Below, one piece after another: positions 1 to 12,921 of a stretch of DNA of 64,000 bases. The notes under the pieces were generated by a model that was not told where the DNA came from, made no database searches, and saw only the letters and a list, made by a program, of their open reading frames with translations. The position numbers were made by a program, and so were the translations under genes. Within the stretch, counting starts at the first letter, position 1. Each line of letters opens with the position of its first letter. The stretch comes from Cucumis sativus (taxonomy: Eukaryota; Streptophyta; Magnoliopsida; Cucurbitales; Cucurbitaceae), in contig NC_026657.2 in assembly GCF_000004075.3 (NCBI RefSeq), positions 33,962,732 to 34,026,731 on the forward strand. Direction: 5' to 3'.

Positions 1-688
1 TTTTGTGTCGTAAGTTCCAACCTGCACGAAAGACATAATGATCTTGACACTGTCATGGATGGAGGCTCGGTTAGATGGACATATCTGCAAAGATTAGAAT
101 GCAAGCAACCAAGAATTGAAAATAAAGTCCAATGTCCTTACACTATTTGTATAGCAATGTTGTATGAAACGCATTTGTTAACAAAAAAATTTGATTAAAT
201 ATTCACACTATCACGTAATCTCGATATTCTAAAAAGATGATGTTATAAATCTCTTATTTTATCAATAGAAATATTTGAGTGCATCTTGAGTTGCACCTAT
301 CTTTATACTGTTCACCTAAGTGTTCAATCACAAGCTGTCATGTGACAAATTTTTAATTTTAAAAAATTTATTTACTTTTACTTATCACCGATATTAATTA
401 TGGAGGTTTTTTTTGAAACTCAATGAATTTAGAAAATGTATATATTTAGCCCACAGTGGGATACACATTAAAGAAGGGAGAAAAGAAAATGGTAGAAGTT
501 TAAACAAATAGAGAGAGCTCAAGAATGACTCTTCTTTTATTTCCAACCTCCAACCATTCATTCCATTGAAATGATACATAATACAGATAGCTCTCAAAAG
601 CTAGAAGAGAAATCTTATTTTCAAAGCTATATCATTACAAAAGAGGTTAAAAAAGGACTTATTTGTCAGGTAAAATAGGATGAACAGT
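1..688. other. Left flank, no firm gene
   Basis: This is the 3' flank of the aldose epimerase gene. An open frame runs from base 1 to a stop at about 198 on the plus strand. On the minus strand an 84-nt open stretch (84 down to 1) is preceded by an acceptor-like TTTGCAG. Either could be an exon fragment of a gene lying to the left, but I recognise neither translation. The rest is AT-rich non-coding DNA. Confidence 0.4.
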
Positions 689-3550
689 TCACTTAGTTGA
701 GAACTTAAATAGCATAATGTGATTGTAAGGCTTCTTAGGAGTTACAATGGTTGAAGGAAAATTGTGGTGATTCACTGCATCAGGAAACCCTTGAGTCTCC
801 AAACAAAGCGCAGCATGAGCCTGGTACACGAATCCACCCTTCCCCTTTACATCCTTTATATAGTTTCCCGTATAGAACTGCACACCGGGAACGTTTGTCG
901 ATAGCTCCAACATTCGTCCCGACTTCTTGTCGTGCACAACTGCTGCTTTCTTCAGTTTATGTTCCCCAGTGCCATCGTCCAGAGCATAGTTTATGTCATA
1001 GCCTTTTGGTAGCTTGTTTATTCTGCTTCCAACTGTACGTGGCTTGAGGAAATCAAACGGAGTACCTTTGACAGGTTCTAACTTTCCAGTAGGGATGAGA
1101 TTGTGATCAACGACAGTGATGCGGGATCCAAAGATCTGAAGATGATTCGACAGAATATCGCCACTGTTATGTCCACCAAGATTCCAGTAAGTGTGTTGAG
1201 CTAGATTAACAGGAGTAGGCTTGTTTAGAGCTTTGGCATTCATTGTTAACTTCAATTGGTTTTTTGCAATGAGTGTGTAGGTGGCAGTCACCAAGAGATC
1301 ACCAGGGAAACCTGCAAGAAGAATGGTGAAACAAGCAAGTTTGTAAGAGCCGATTCGAACATCCTCAACTGGGATCGTTCATGTTCAAGAGATGGTTAAT
1401 GATTTGCTCATCATATGTAGTCTCACCTTCTTCCCCGTCGAAACTGCGGTAGGAAAAAACGATTTGAGGAGACCTACCATCTTTCTGATACTTGGTCACT
1501 TTCCAGACAACATCACTGAAGCCCCTAGTGCCACCTAAGGTTGGTAATCACATACGAGTTAGGTGTCAATATCGATGAAAAGGCCAACGTCTCAAATTTC
1601 AGTTGGTATTTGAAGAAAAAAGACATAACCCCCTCATTCCATGTATAGATGATTAGATTTATAAAAAGGTCACCAAAAAACTTACATCAATTAACTTGAG
1701 CTGGAAAGCTAAAAAAGACAAACTAAGCAGATTATCAAGTCATGTCAAATACTGTACCATGAAGTGTGTTGTTGCCTTCATTAGCAATCAGCTTGTAAAG
1801 AACTCCATCCAGAGTGAATTTGGCACCGCCTATCCTGTTAGCAACTCTTCCAACAATTGAACCAAAGTAGGTCGTATCGTTCTGAAAAAATAAAGAAAAC
1901 TTTCATTTGTTATCATGGTAGCTCTTATATATTTAGTTCAATTCTACGCCTTTCGAAGTAACGATTTGGTCCCGATGACAGTTTTTTTTGTTGAGTTCCA
2001 TTGTTCAGTTAATCATCGGATGTTTTTATGGCACAAATATATAGACATAGTTTATATACTTTATACTAGTTGATAACTCATCACCACCTTTATTTGAAAA
2101 GAGGAAAAGTTTATAAGAGAGGATTTGCATTTCATTTATCAATGTCTCCTCTTTTGTTGGCTGATCCTACTGAAAAGATAATATCCCAATTAACTCAAGA
2201 GATATTAATTACTTTAGTATGACATGCAAGCAACAATAAAATGAAGAAAGTAAGAGGGTCAGTGACTTCTTAGAAATGAATTAAATACTTAACAAGAGGT
2301 GAGAGGGTCTACATATATATTATTTTAATTCATTTTTAATTATGTTTATTAAATATGCTGAATATAATATTATTTGTAAACAAAGATAGGCAACACAAAG
2401 CTCCTACTTAATAGCCTGTTTAGGACGTTGACATTTCTTAAAAAATTATAAAGAAAAACGAACACAATATAATGGAAAAATACCTATTTAGAAGGGAATA
2501 ATTTACCAGCAGAAAGTATCAAAAGAAAAACCTAGTTAAGTTACAAGTTTAGTCCAACTTCTACCATTAAGAACTTTCAGCTTCTAATTTTATATTCAAT
2601 AACTTTGTAAACTTTAAAAAGTGACTCATATGCCCTTAAACCTTCAATTTTGCCTCCAATAGAACTCTAAACTTTTTATATATTTTGTGTCTAATAAGTC
2701 TGCAATCTGTTTTGTAGTTTTGTAATGTTATGGACCTATGAAACATAAATTTCAATTCGTTACATTCAAGAACTTCTTAGGTAAAATTGAAAATTTACAA
2801 TTAAAACTTCAAAAAACTATTAACGAACATGAAAGTCGAAGACAAATGAAAAGTCAGAAAAGAACAATCGACTGCAAAAGTTCTCTTTCCAGGCATTAAA
2901 ACTTTCTACTACCATAGCAAACCTGTTGCATCATTCTACTAGCAGCAGAAACCACAATTTTTTCTCACTTTAAATATCACATCATAAACAATTTGAGCCA
3001 CACATGATTAATCATTATAAGGTTATGAGATATTTTTATTCCCCATGGCTTTTCACCTTTCAAAAGATGAAAAGTAGGAGAAATTATAAACCAAACAGAA
3101 AGCCAGAATCAGAAGTAGAAGTACTAAACTTAAAATCAGAGTATCCATTTGAAAAATAAGGCTCAAAACAGCTAAAACAAGCCGTGTGGAAAAAGAAAAG
3201 CCTCACCTGATACTCCTGAATGGAATCATACCCAAGAACAACATCATCCAACTTCCCTGAAATAAAAAAAGAAAGAAAAAGTCCACAAGGGAAAAAGGGG
3301 AAACAAATTAGCAAACACAAGAACAGAAACCTTAAAAACCCCACATGAAAAAGGACCAAAATGGGGACAAACCATGCTTGTCTGGAACAAGAAGAGACAC
3401 AATAGTGGCACCCCAGTTGGTAAATTTCACAGAAAAGTCACCCCTCTTAAGCTCAAAAATCCCAATTTCCCCCTTCTTCTCATACCCATTAGCAAACCCA
3501 AAAACAGCTAAAGCAATAACACAGAACAAAGCAAGGAATAATTTAGCCAT
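689..3550 (-). CDS. Aldose 1-epimerase (galactose mutarotase)
   Basis: It interconverts the alpha and beta anomers of hexoses such as galactose and glucose. Five exons (minus): 3550-3373, 3256-3207, 1881-1758, 1534-1427 and 1311-689, with GT-AG junctions, giving 1083 nt or 360 residues. Family motifs: NNTLHG followed by a second Gly, with catalytic-type His117; HTYWNL (His193); and the C-terminal base in [11 protein letters not shown] (Glu325). The N-terminus [20 protein letters not shown] looks like a signal peptide, so a secreted or endomembrane enzyme is inferred. I chose the ATG at 3550 because it begins that hydrophobic leader; the reading frame stays open further upstream to 3766 without family similarity. 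Intron 2 (1882-3206, about 1.3 kb) is the longest. The gene is divergent from the PQQ-type gene to its right. Confidence 0.93.
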
Positions 3551-6182
3551 ATTTGCCCAAGAATGAAGAAATCTTGCCCTCCTCCATATCTGCTTCACGG
3601 GCCTTATAAAGAGAAGCATCGAAATGGAAGATGATGAAGAAGAAGAAAAATAGTAAAATTGACAGACCCATCTGGCTGGAAAGGGACATGTGGGTTCTGG
3701 TTTTGACTTAGAAAACAGAAAAGAGGAAAATTTATTATCATCAAATTGAATTTTTGGATGAACCAATCATCAATTGAAATGTAGTGGCCCTACTTTATTT
3801 TGGCCCTTTCAATGAGCAACAAGTCAAATTGTGTCCTTTTCCCTATGATTTTTCTTTAGGAAAAAGAGTTTTTTATAAAGTAGAAAGTTTAGTACTACTT
3901 ATATTAGAAAAGAAAAAAAGTGATTAGGACCATGTATATAACATCATCTTTTCAATGAATAATCATTAGTATTTAAATAATGGATATGAAGTTGCTCAAT
4001 ATAAGAGAAGGGACCAGCTGTAAGATAAATTCCATTTTGCCATAAAAAGTATATTATCCTTTTATGTTAAAAGATCTCCAAAAAGTAGTATTAATCTTTT
4101 TATTTTGTGAGATTCTTAGATGTTGGCTCGTGTGTTATGGTGGATCGTAGTTGATTACAGCATGAAAAATGACCATTTTTAGACACTGCAAGCACAATCA
4201 AACTAAAAGTTCTTATCAATGTCTCACTTTAATAAAAAAAAAAAATGTTTAGATTTTTCTTGATTCTATAACCTTGACATTTAATTTCAGAAATATAACT
4301 TATTGTAGGATGGAAAATAGACAATTTTTCTTAAAAAGTTTCAGTATGTATTCATAGCATAAACTTTATCAACATATATAGATATTCTTTATTTATCAAG
4401 ACATTCACATACCTAAAATAGAACAAAAATCTCATATTGATTGAACAATAAAAGATTATACTTACATAAATGGCTAATAAGATCTCTTGAGCAAATTTGT
4501 CAACTATGTTTAAAGTGAACAATGTTAAAAATATAAATATACAAACGGGTTTCAATTTTTAAACAGTTTTATTTTAATCTCTTAGAATATTCTTAGGAAT
4601 GATATATGGACCATTCTCAAATATAGCAAAATTAAAAATCTATCGTCCATAGATATGGATAGATCAATGAAATTTTACTATACTTTGTAAATATTTTCAA
4701 AAGTTTTATTATTTACAATCATTTTCCTTAAAACCATGGAGTGTTTTAGTTCCCTACAAAAAGTTACTTAGCAAAGAGTGAACCTATTACATGTTTTTGT
4801 TTATCCAGTAAAATAAAATATTTAGAAAGAAAATTGTAAAAAAATATAACATTCGACCAAATATTTACACTTCATAAAAAATATAATACAATAAATGATG
4901 TATTTTAGTAGTTTTGTTCTATTGAGTATTGGTCGTTTATCAAATTTTTATTATTATTTTTTTTTTAAATTAAGATAAAAATTGGAAAGCTTGCACAAAA
5001 TAACAAAAAAAAAAAAAAGAAGTAACAAGTTTAAAAGTCCATGACCTTCTAAAATTTTTGTCATCTGAAAAAATGATAAAATAAAATAAAGAAGATATTT
5101 AAGAGGGGTCATTTTCATTGTCACATGGGGCATATTTAAATAGACAATTTGAAATTGCTAAATAAATATTGACATGAAGTCCTTACGAATTATGATGTGG
5201 GAATAGCCAGCATTTAGATTCTTTCGATCTTAATTAACAAACAGTGCTAAAAAAAAGGATGACTTATCTACTCATTCATGAAGACTACATGGATATATAT
5301 ATATATACACATATTCTAATGCTTTTTCCCCTTAATATTATTAGAATATGCAAGTTGGTCATGTTTGAAACTATATTGCATTTAATTTGTGTTCTTTAAT
5401 GCCATTTTACATTGCCCAAAGTTGAGAGATTCTTTTACTATCATTTTTCAATTATCACATTTGAGTTGTCTATAGAAATTTGCAATATAGACCCAATTCT
5501 TTTTTTAGTTTCTTGTTGCATGTTACATGTTAATTAATATAATAGGTTAAGTTTTGTTTAATTTCCATTTTTTATTCTTCTAATTGTTGTTAACTTATTT
5601 GCTAATATAATGGAAAAACCTTACATTTACTAATGTAGATAACGAATAGAAAAGGCATTTACTCTGTAGGGAGGTAGTATATTATATCTCATTTTATACC
5701 TTTAATTATTATTTTGGCAAGCACCACCTAATTTACATATTTGACAAGTTAACCATCGTTTTAAAATTTTTAGTTGAATACGTACGTATGATTCAAATTT
5801 TAGGTTAGTTATTAAAAGACAACTGAAATTTTAAAAAATAAAAAGAGATAATCTACTTTATCCAAAGAACAAAACTATTCATATAATTTGTCCAATAGAT
5901 TAGTGCTCTGTATTGCACTAATGTTTGAGTTGACTACACCAAATTCAATATTTTAATTTTCCCAACCAAATTCAATAATTAATTTAGCCCTAATAAAAAA
6001 CAATTCGCTATTTCAATTTCCTGACAAAATTAATAATTGTTTAAAGCAATAAAAAAATGTTTTGAGTCTTTCACAATCTTCAAGTTCTTCCTTGAAAATG
6101 TGGATTAGAAAAGAACATATATTTTAAGTAAAGATGATAATCCATTAAATCAACACACACCATCTTCTACCCAAATCCTTCC
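3551..6182. other. Divergent intergenic region
   Basis: This 2.6-kb spacer lies between two genes transcribed away from each other and must hold both promoters. It is AT-rich with A/T runs and a short (AT) run near 5297-5307. I see no coding signal, RNA gene or clear transposon. Confidence 0.6.
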
Positions 6183-9100
6183 ATGGCGGATTCTCAACTC
6201 TTTCGCACTGATCACCTTTTTACACTCTTCTTTTGCCTATATTCTCTTCTCATTGTTACTAACGTAAGTCTCTCTTTCTTCCATCTCAATCTCATGTTCG
6301 AGAGTAATTTTTATAGTATACTTCAATTCAATTCACTTTTATTATAAGATTTTGAAATTATTTTTATATGTACTCTATTAATCTCTTCGTTCTAATCATT
6401 AGTTCGTCAGGCAATAAATATATTCTAAGTTTTTTATTTCTCGTTCTTCCTTCTCGGCTCGGCTAGGTTGAAGGCAACTGGCTGAACCACGGCGGAGATT
6501 TGAAGAACAGAAGATACGCCAATAGAGAAACCAAAATCAGTCCATCAACAGTTTCCCATCTCCGTTTGAAGTGGGAGTTTTACGCGGGTGGCGACATTTC
6601 TGTTACGCCCGCGATTTATGATGGCGTGATCTATTTTCCAAGCTGGAATGGGTTTCTCTACGCGGTTAGAGCTTCCAATGGAGCTCTTCTTTGGAAGAAG
6701 AATCTCCAAAAACTGACGGGGTTCAACAATACCGGATTCATTCTAAATGTGAACTCCACGGTGTCGAGATCGACTCCCACGGTGGCAGGAGAATTGGTAG
6801 TGGTTGGAATCTATGGACCGGCAGTGGTCATTGGCGTTAAAAGATCAACAGGGAAGCTTGTGTGGTGTACAAGGCTGGACTATAAAAATAGAAGTTTCAT
6901 CACCATGTCTGGCACTTACTACAAAGGGTTAGCCATTCTCATCTCAACCTTTATTTGTTTATTTACATTTTTTCCTATTCTAAATGATTCTAAAGAGCTC
7001 GATTAATCAAATATAACCCAAAGTTAGTAAGATTAAATTTTATTTTCATATATTCCTATAAGTTACATTAGAATGTGATGTTGTCAATGCTTTGTATAAA
7101 AAATCTGTCAAATATAAAACAAAAATAAATAAAATGTTAATACAATGTTAAATTGTCAAACTTAACCATTTAGATCGATTTGATGTAGCAATAAACAATA
7201 AAATATCATAATGTAATATATTAAACTTGTATATAAATAGTAAAAATTTTGGAATTTTTTCAAAAATAGAAAAATACACAAACAATTTACAAATTCATTT
7301 TCGGTCTGTTTATTATAATTAGAAGCAATTAACTGAAATTTTTTTATTCTGACCTTCGAAAGAAAATTATTCTAGAAAATTTAATTCTTTAGCAAACCAC
7401 TGTTTAATAATTATGGTCATCCAATTTAACTATTATTAGCAGTTTAAGTACATTGTATAAAAAATTTAACATAAAATTCAATTTTTAGTCTATGCAAAAT
7501 CTCCTAATAGGTTATAATTGACCTATAAAGCTGTAATTGTATTATTAATCAATTTAAAAAATTACTAGAAAATTCGTATAGTTCTTTTCTAAAACAAAAA
7601 AAAAAAAAAGACAAAATATTTATAGTTAAAATATCGGAAGTGGGTTAATATAAAACTAAAGAAAATAAAAAATAAACATATAATAAATTGTCAAAAGTAT
7701 AAAATATAAAAAAGACAAAATATTTATAATTAAAATGTCAGAAGTGGGATTTGAACCCACGCCCTCGTTAGAGGACCAGAACTTGAGTCTGGCGCCTTAG
7801 ACCACTCGGCCATCCTGACTTTCATGTCATTTGACTACAAAAATTAGTATTAAATAAATCAAAGTAATAGAATGTTAAATAATGCATGTTGAGATATGTT
7901 ATTAATTAATATTTAACAATTATTTGTAAATATTTTTAAAAGTTCTATCCTTTAGATTAATTGTTTGTCACTATTAATCGGGTGTGAAATTTTATTTCTA
8001 GATTAACTTCAAATAACGATGGAACAATTAGTTGTAAGATACATAGCTGATAATTAATTAATAATATTAAAGTGTAAAGTATGTTATTGTACAGAAGTTT
8101 TTTCATTGGAACATCCTCACTAGAAGAAGGGCTTCCCGTTGATCAATGTTGCACATTCCGGGGAAGCTTCTCCAAACTAGATGCAAAAACGGGTGCCATC
8201 CTGTGGCAAACCTTCATGCTACCCGACAACCACGGCGATACTGAACAATACTCCGGTGCGGCCATTTGGGGCAGCAGCCCCTCCATCGACCCCCTTAGGA
8301 ATCTTGTCTACATTGCCACTGGAAACCTCTACTCGGCACCCCTCCGTATACGTGAGTGCCAGGAAAGACAGAACAACCAAACCGAACCCACACTGCCCGA
8401 TAAATGCATTGAACCCGAGAACCACTCCAATTCAATTCTGGCTCTTGATCTTGATTCCGGTGATATTAAATGGTATAAGCAATTGGGTGGATATGATGTG
8501 TGGTTTGGTGCTTGTAACTGGCATTTGGACCCTAGATGTCCACCTGGCCCTAGCTCCGACTCGGATTTTGGGGAGTCCCCAATGATGTTAAGCGTGTTCG
8601 TGCGTAACATGAAGCGTGATATTGTCGTTGCTGTTCAGAAAAGTGGATTCGCGTGGGCTCTTGATCGTGACAATGGCAATCTCGTCTGGTCTAAGGAAAG
8701 TTTTATTCCCTTGGTAGATTATGTCATTTGAATTAGTTGTTTTCTTTTACAAGTTCAAAGTACAAACATGATCCTATATGCTTTGTTTTGGCAATTTGAA
8801 TTAGATTTATTTGTATTTTACGTACAAATAGATCTATTACTACGTTATTATGTATTCTTTTAAGTCGTCTTCTTATTTTCTCAATTTTCAGGAGGCTGGA
8901 CCAGGAGGTCTTGGCGGGGGAGGGATGTGGGGGGCAGCAACAGACGAGAAAAGGGTATACACAAACATAGCCAACAGCCAACACAAGAACTTCACACTCA
9001 AACCAACAAACAAAACCACAATTGCAGGAGGATGGGTGGCAATGGAAGCTAAAACAGGCGACATCATTTGGTCGACAGCAAATCTTAAGGAAGCGACCGC

Positions 9101-9347
9101 TCCGGGACCTGTTACGATAGCCAACGGGGTAGTGTTTGCAGGATCTACATATCGGCAAGGACCGATCTATGCAATGGATGCGAAGACGGGGAAGATTGTT
9201 TGGTCATATGAGACAGGAGGTAGTGTTTATGGAGGGATATCAGTGAGCAAAGGGTGCATTTATGTTGGGAATGGTTACAAAGAACATATTGGATTTGTTA
9301 ACAAGAATTACACAGCTGGGACCTCCCTCTATGCCTTTTGTGTCTAA
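6183..9347 (+). CDS. PQQ-type beta-propeller dehydrogenase-like protein
   Basis: It resembles the plant proteins annotated as polyvinyl-alcohol-dehydrogenase-like; their plant substrate is not established. Four exons: 6183-6263, 6467-6927, 8095-8695 and 8892-9347, 1599 nt or 532 residues. Residues 1-27 look like a signal peptide. Beta-propeller blades show the recurring PQQ pattern A-x-x-G-x-x-x-W: LYAVRASNGALLWKK, KLDAKTGAILWQT, ALDLDSGDIKWYK, ALDRDNGNLVWSK, AMEAKTGDIIWST, AMDAKTGKIVWSY. A CCTF and other Cys residues are present. Intron 2 (6928-8094) carries an antisense tRNA gene. The odd point is intron 3 (8696-8891). Continuity of the protein (WSK then EAGPGG) needs a donor that reads AAG|GAAAGT, with GA where GT is expected. 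If this junction is not spliced, translation stops at about 8731 and the last blades are lost. It may therefore be a functional gene with a GA-AG intron, a damaged allele or a base-call error. Confidence 0.85.
7610..7644. repeat. Truncated duplicate of the tRNA 3' end and flank
   Basis: This 35-bp stretch matches 7714-7748 at 32 of 35 positions, with an offset of 104 bp. The matched segment covers the last 13 bases of the tRNA-Leu gene, its TTTT terminator and about 20 bp of flank; similarity ends inside the tRNA T-stem. It looks like a local duplication whose tRNA part was lost or never copied. Confidence 0.75.
7736..7819 (-). tRNA. tRNA-Leu (anticodon CAA)
   Basis: The minus strand gives a complete 84-nt cloverleaf. 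The acceptor stem GTCAGGA pairs with TTCTGAC (one G-U pair) and is followed by discriminator A. The D-arm box is TGGCCGAGTGGTCTAAGGC. The anticodon stem is CCAGA/TCTGG around loop CTCAAGT, so the anticodon is CAA (codon UUG). A long variable arm typical of class II leucine tRNA is present, and the T-arm is GTGGGTTCAAATCCCAC. There is no intron. A TTTT run immediately after the gene (7735-7732) is a Pol III terminator. It lies antisense inside intron 2 of the PQQ-type gene. Confidence 0.96.
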
Positions 9348-10472
9348 GCCCTTTCTCTCATTTTATAATTTGATTTTTATTATTGGGATTATGTTGATTT
9401 TTGTGTTATTTTAATCTGGATTCAAATTAAACTTCCTCAATTGGCCCGAAGAAGAACCATTGAAGGTAATTGCACGTGTGTTTTGTTGTATCGTATATTT
9501 AAAAATTCAACATTTAAAATATATTAATGTACGTCAAAACTTTATATTAAAATGCATACAACATTTTTTAATTAGAAAAATAAATGTTGTATGTATTTTG
9601 CGAAAAAAGAAATACACACCATGAGCGAAAAAGAAAAAAAAATGAGAGAATGAATCTAATTAGAACTTCAACATAGAATATTAATTTCTGAATAGCTAAA
9701 CGCTAATAAGAGTCTATGAGATAGAAACTAATAAAAGTGTGTTTGTTAATATTTTTTATATATAAATAGTTTCACATATTTGTTCTGTGAGAAAATTTTA
9801 GTATTTACAAACAACTAATGTATACTAACTCATCTTTTATCTTTGTCTAGAAGTGCATCAAAAGATTCATTCTCACGTTCCAATATCGTTGTACTAAAAT
9901 CAATTGCGTCTATTTGAATGTCAATCTACATACAAAGGTTATAGATATCTATTTGAGTCTCTTTTTTTTTTTTTTAATTTTGTTTGTGTATAAATTAACT
10001 CTGCTTGCTGTATTTAAAAATAAAATCTATGATCTATCAATATAGACTACCTACAGTAAATTCTAAAAAACTTTCCATAATTACTTGTACAAAATTACTA
10101 TTTGTCTAACAAAAAAATCAAGTACAGGAAAATCTGAAAAGAAGTTTTTTTTAAAGGTGAATCTGTTATATATGTATAACAGTATAACATCAACAAACTG
10201 GGAGAACATAACAAATTCAAACTCCTTTTTACTTGTCCTTTTCTAACTTGACTATGTACATACAAAGATGATTAAAAACAGTAAGAAGGGAAAAAAGTAC
10301 CTAATTCATGTTCCACTAAGAAGAAAGATCAATAAAAGAAGCTTCTTTTGTTTTTCTTTTCTCTCTCTGTTTTTTTTTTTTTTTTCTGGAAGTAGAAAGT
10401 AAACAAATGCACAGAAATGGAAGAAGTCTATGACAGCATTGTATGGAATGAAGACGATTTATTTTGCAGTGT
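9348..10472. other. Convergent intergenic region
   Basis: This lies between the stop codons of the PQQ-type gene (plus) and the cysteine-oxidase gene (minus), so it holds both 3' UTRs. The sequence is AT-rich with several homopolymer runs (T runs at about 9962 and 10370). I see no further gene. Confidence 0.6.
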
Positions 10473-12921
10473 TCATCGAGTCTCTACTATCTTTGGCCCT
10501 TCGTACAATGCTCCAACTGCGGCTAAGTCTTCAGGTTGCTCTCTTTCTTCAAGCCATGCGTAGCTTTCCCTTTCTGCTTCGGGGACTGAAATCCTATCGA
10601 CTGTGATTTTTCAAACAAAACCATGATTTCAAACATCTGCTTCATCTAGTTTATGGTAATATAAGACCCTATGAAAGGAAAGTCACAAGGTACCTGAAAA
10701 TTCGGTGAAGGGAAAGTCAAGGTAGTATGAACAATGCCGACCATCGGGATCGGAGTAAGGGGGGCCGAGCACATCTAACACTGCACATGCAGTCACAGCC
10801 GTGAAGCAATGCATGTTTCCTCCGTCTGCAGGGTAAAGAATGGACGAGTCACACGGTGCTGTGAAGTCTGCATCTACCTTAACTTTGGCTAACCGAACAC
10901 CTGGAGATGTTGAACAACACAAATGCATATAGATTGTCATCCTACTTGCTTAAAATCATTAAGACCATAGTTATGTATGAATATGACTGAAAATTAGGTG
11001 ATCTTCTCTAAATTGTCGTATTATATCATATGATCCATGAAGTCCTAAGTACTTTTAAAGATGAAGGCCACAAGGTTTAAGATACTTTCTAATAACTATA
11101 CGAGTATACCTCTTGATTACCCTATGAAATGACTATTAGTAAAGCCATTTCGAGATCTTCCTGTCATTGGGACCCCATTAGTTTTCCGGTCCACCTCCAT
11201 TTATTGTTTGCCACAAAGCATTATTTAATAATTATGTGCGGTCGACGAAATAGATGAAAAAAAATTATCAAATCATTTGATGAAGTGTCAACTAATGAAT
11301 GAGAGTAGTAAGATAGTAGTATAACTTAGTTTTGGTTATGAAACAGACAACACAGACAAATACCCATCAATCACCGTCAATCTATAATAGACTTATAGAT
11401 ACTTCCATCAATTCAAACCTATTGCACGTTCTTTCTTCATAAATGATTAAGAAATGACAGTTAATTCAACCAATTGCAGAGAGAGCAGAGAGAGCAGAGA
11501 GAGCAGAGAAAGATATTGTACGAAGACTCACTTCTTGAAGGAGCTGTGCCACTTGACGTATCGACACATGCAGATGCGCCATTAACAGCACCAGCCTCTG
11601 CCCAGTCGTACGCCTTGATGTGCATGGTTCCAAAGAGAAGCTTGCTAAAGACTGTCATTCCAGGATGGTTGTGAAGTGGAATGACACCTGAAGGAGGCAA
11701 GCAAAATATTCCCATCTGTGCCACAAATATAAATTCAAATGGTCAAAACTACATAGGTTAAAAGTAAATTTCCCCAACTAGACTGCTTTCTCATAAACCA
11801 ACTGAAAATACATACAGAGAATTTGTTGTTCTCATAGAGGTGCAAATATGTTATCGGGGGAGTTCGTTGACTGGATGTCGTCCAAAAATACGGCATGTCC
11901 GGCGACAACCCAACATCTACTGGCTTCATTTTATCTATATATACAAGAAGATTCATTAGTAACAAAAAAATCCAAAAGCCAGTAACACAAAGAAAGCTTT
12001 AAGTGTTGCATTGTGTCTACCTTTGTTTCCTAAATTTTAAGGTTCAAAAGAAACCAATTGGATTTGATTGGTTTATTCTAAAAAACTTCCCAGAAGCTTC
12101 TAATTTGCATTAGAACATAAAAAATATTGAGTTAGAGTAGAGTAGCTTATTCTATATAACAAAAATCCTCTGTGGAACTTGAACCAATTTGCACTTTCTA
12201 AATGATCCGCATATGTAGTCATTGAATAGACAAAAAAACCAAATCATTATCCAACTAAAATAAATCAAAGCACCAATATCTAGAACAGAAACCACATAAC
12301 AGCCAAAAAAAAAAAGCCCAGCACGTGCAGTAGGAGTGCAAGTTGCCACAAACAGCCCAAAAGACAGAGCTAAAATATATATATTTGTTTACACCCACAA
12401 TCCAACAGGACATTGAAAAGTACAAATAAGACTAAGGAGAATGAATATGAAACCCCATGAAAAATTCATATAACCCAACACAAAAGCTTTGCACAAACGA
12501 GGTACGTACAGTTCGTACGGATTAAACCCCCCCCCCCCCCCCTTAAAAAAAGAAAAAGAAAAAAACTGGAAACAATCCTATCGTCACAACACGAAACTAC
12601 ATTATGAATTAGAATTAAGAATTCAGCTCAACCCACAATGAGAATTCATCAAATTAGGGATTTCATAAATAAAGACAAAAAGAAAGACATACCCAAAACA
12701 GCTTGTAGGCGTTCGATATCTTCAGAAGAAGGAACGATTCCAGTCCCACTAGAAGCAAAAACTTTCTTGCAAGTTTCGTAGAGTTTCTGAACGGGTAACG
12801 GAGAGGAAGATCTCCTCATCCGCCGCCGACTCTTTCTGGACTTGTTATTCGTAGTAGTTTCTTTAGGCAATTCACAGAACTGTTTCCCTTTGCGATCAGC
12901 CAGAGACCTCTCAATCCCCAT
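10473..12921 (-). CDS. Plant cysteine oxidase (ADO/PCO thiol dioxygenase family)
   Basis: It is expected to oxidise N-terminal Cys of proteins such as group VII ERF factors to Cys-sulfinic acid using O2, marking them for the Arg/N-degron pathway. It thereby acts as an oxygen sensor (family knowledge). Five exons (minus): 12921-12693, 11934-11816, 11715-11532, 10900-10694 and 10600-10473, 867 nt or 288 residues. All junctions are GT-AG. The cupin core shows [14 protein letters not shown], with iron-ligand His131 and His133, and GGNMHCFTA with the third ligand His208. The C-terminus ends [13 protein letters not shown], typical of the family. The N-terminal 60 residues are basic (RKSRRRMRR) and low in similarity, perhaps a nuclear targeting region. 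Intron 1 (12692-11935) contains a 16-base poly-C run. Upstream of the ATG is a GA/CT-rich 5' leader (12922-13230). Confidence 0.93.
12527..12542. repeat. (C)16 homopolymer
   Basis: Sixteen consecutive C on the plus strand, so sixteen G on the transcribed sense strand of the cysteine-oxidase gene. It lies in intron 1 and is followed by an A-rich run. G or C homopolymers of this length are rare in AT-rich plant DNA; it may be length-polymorphic. Confidence 0.95.

Noticed and set aside
3332..3766. Longer N-terminus for aldose 1-epimerase
   Set aside because: The extra upstream residues are low complexity and lack family similarity; the ATG at 3550 begins a clear signal peptide.
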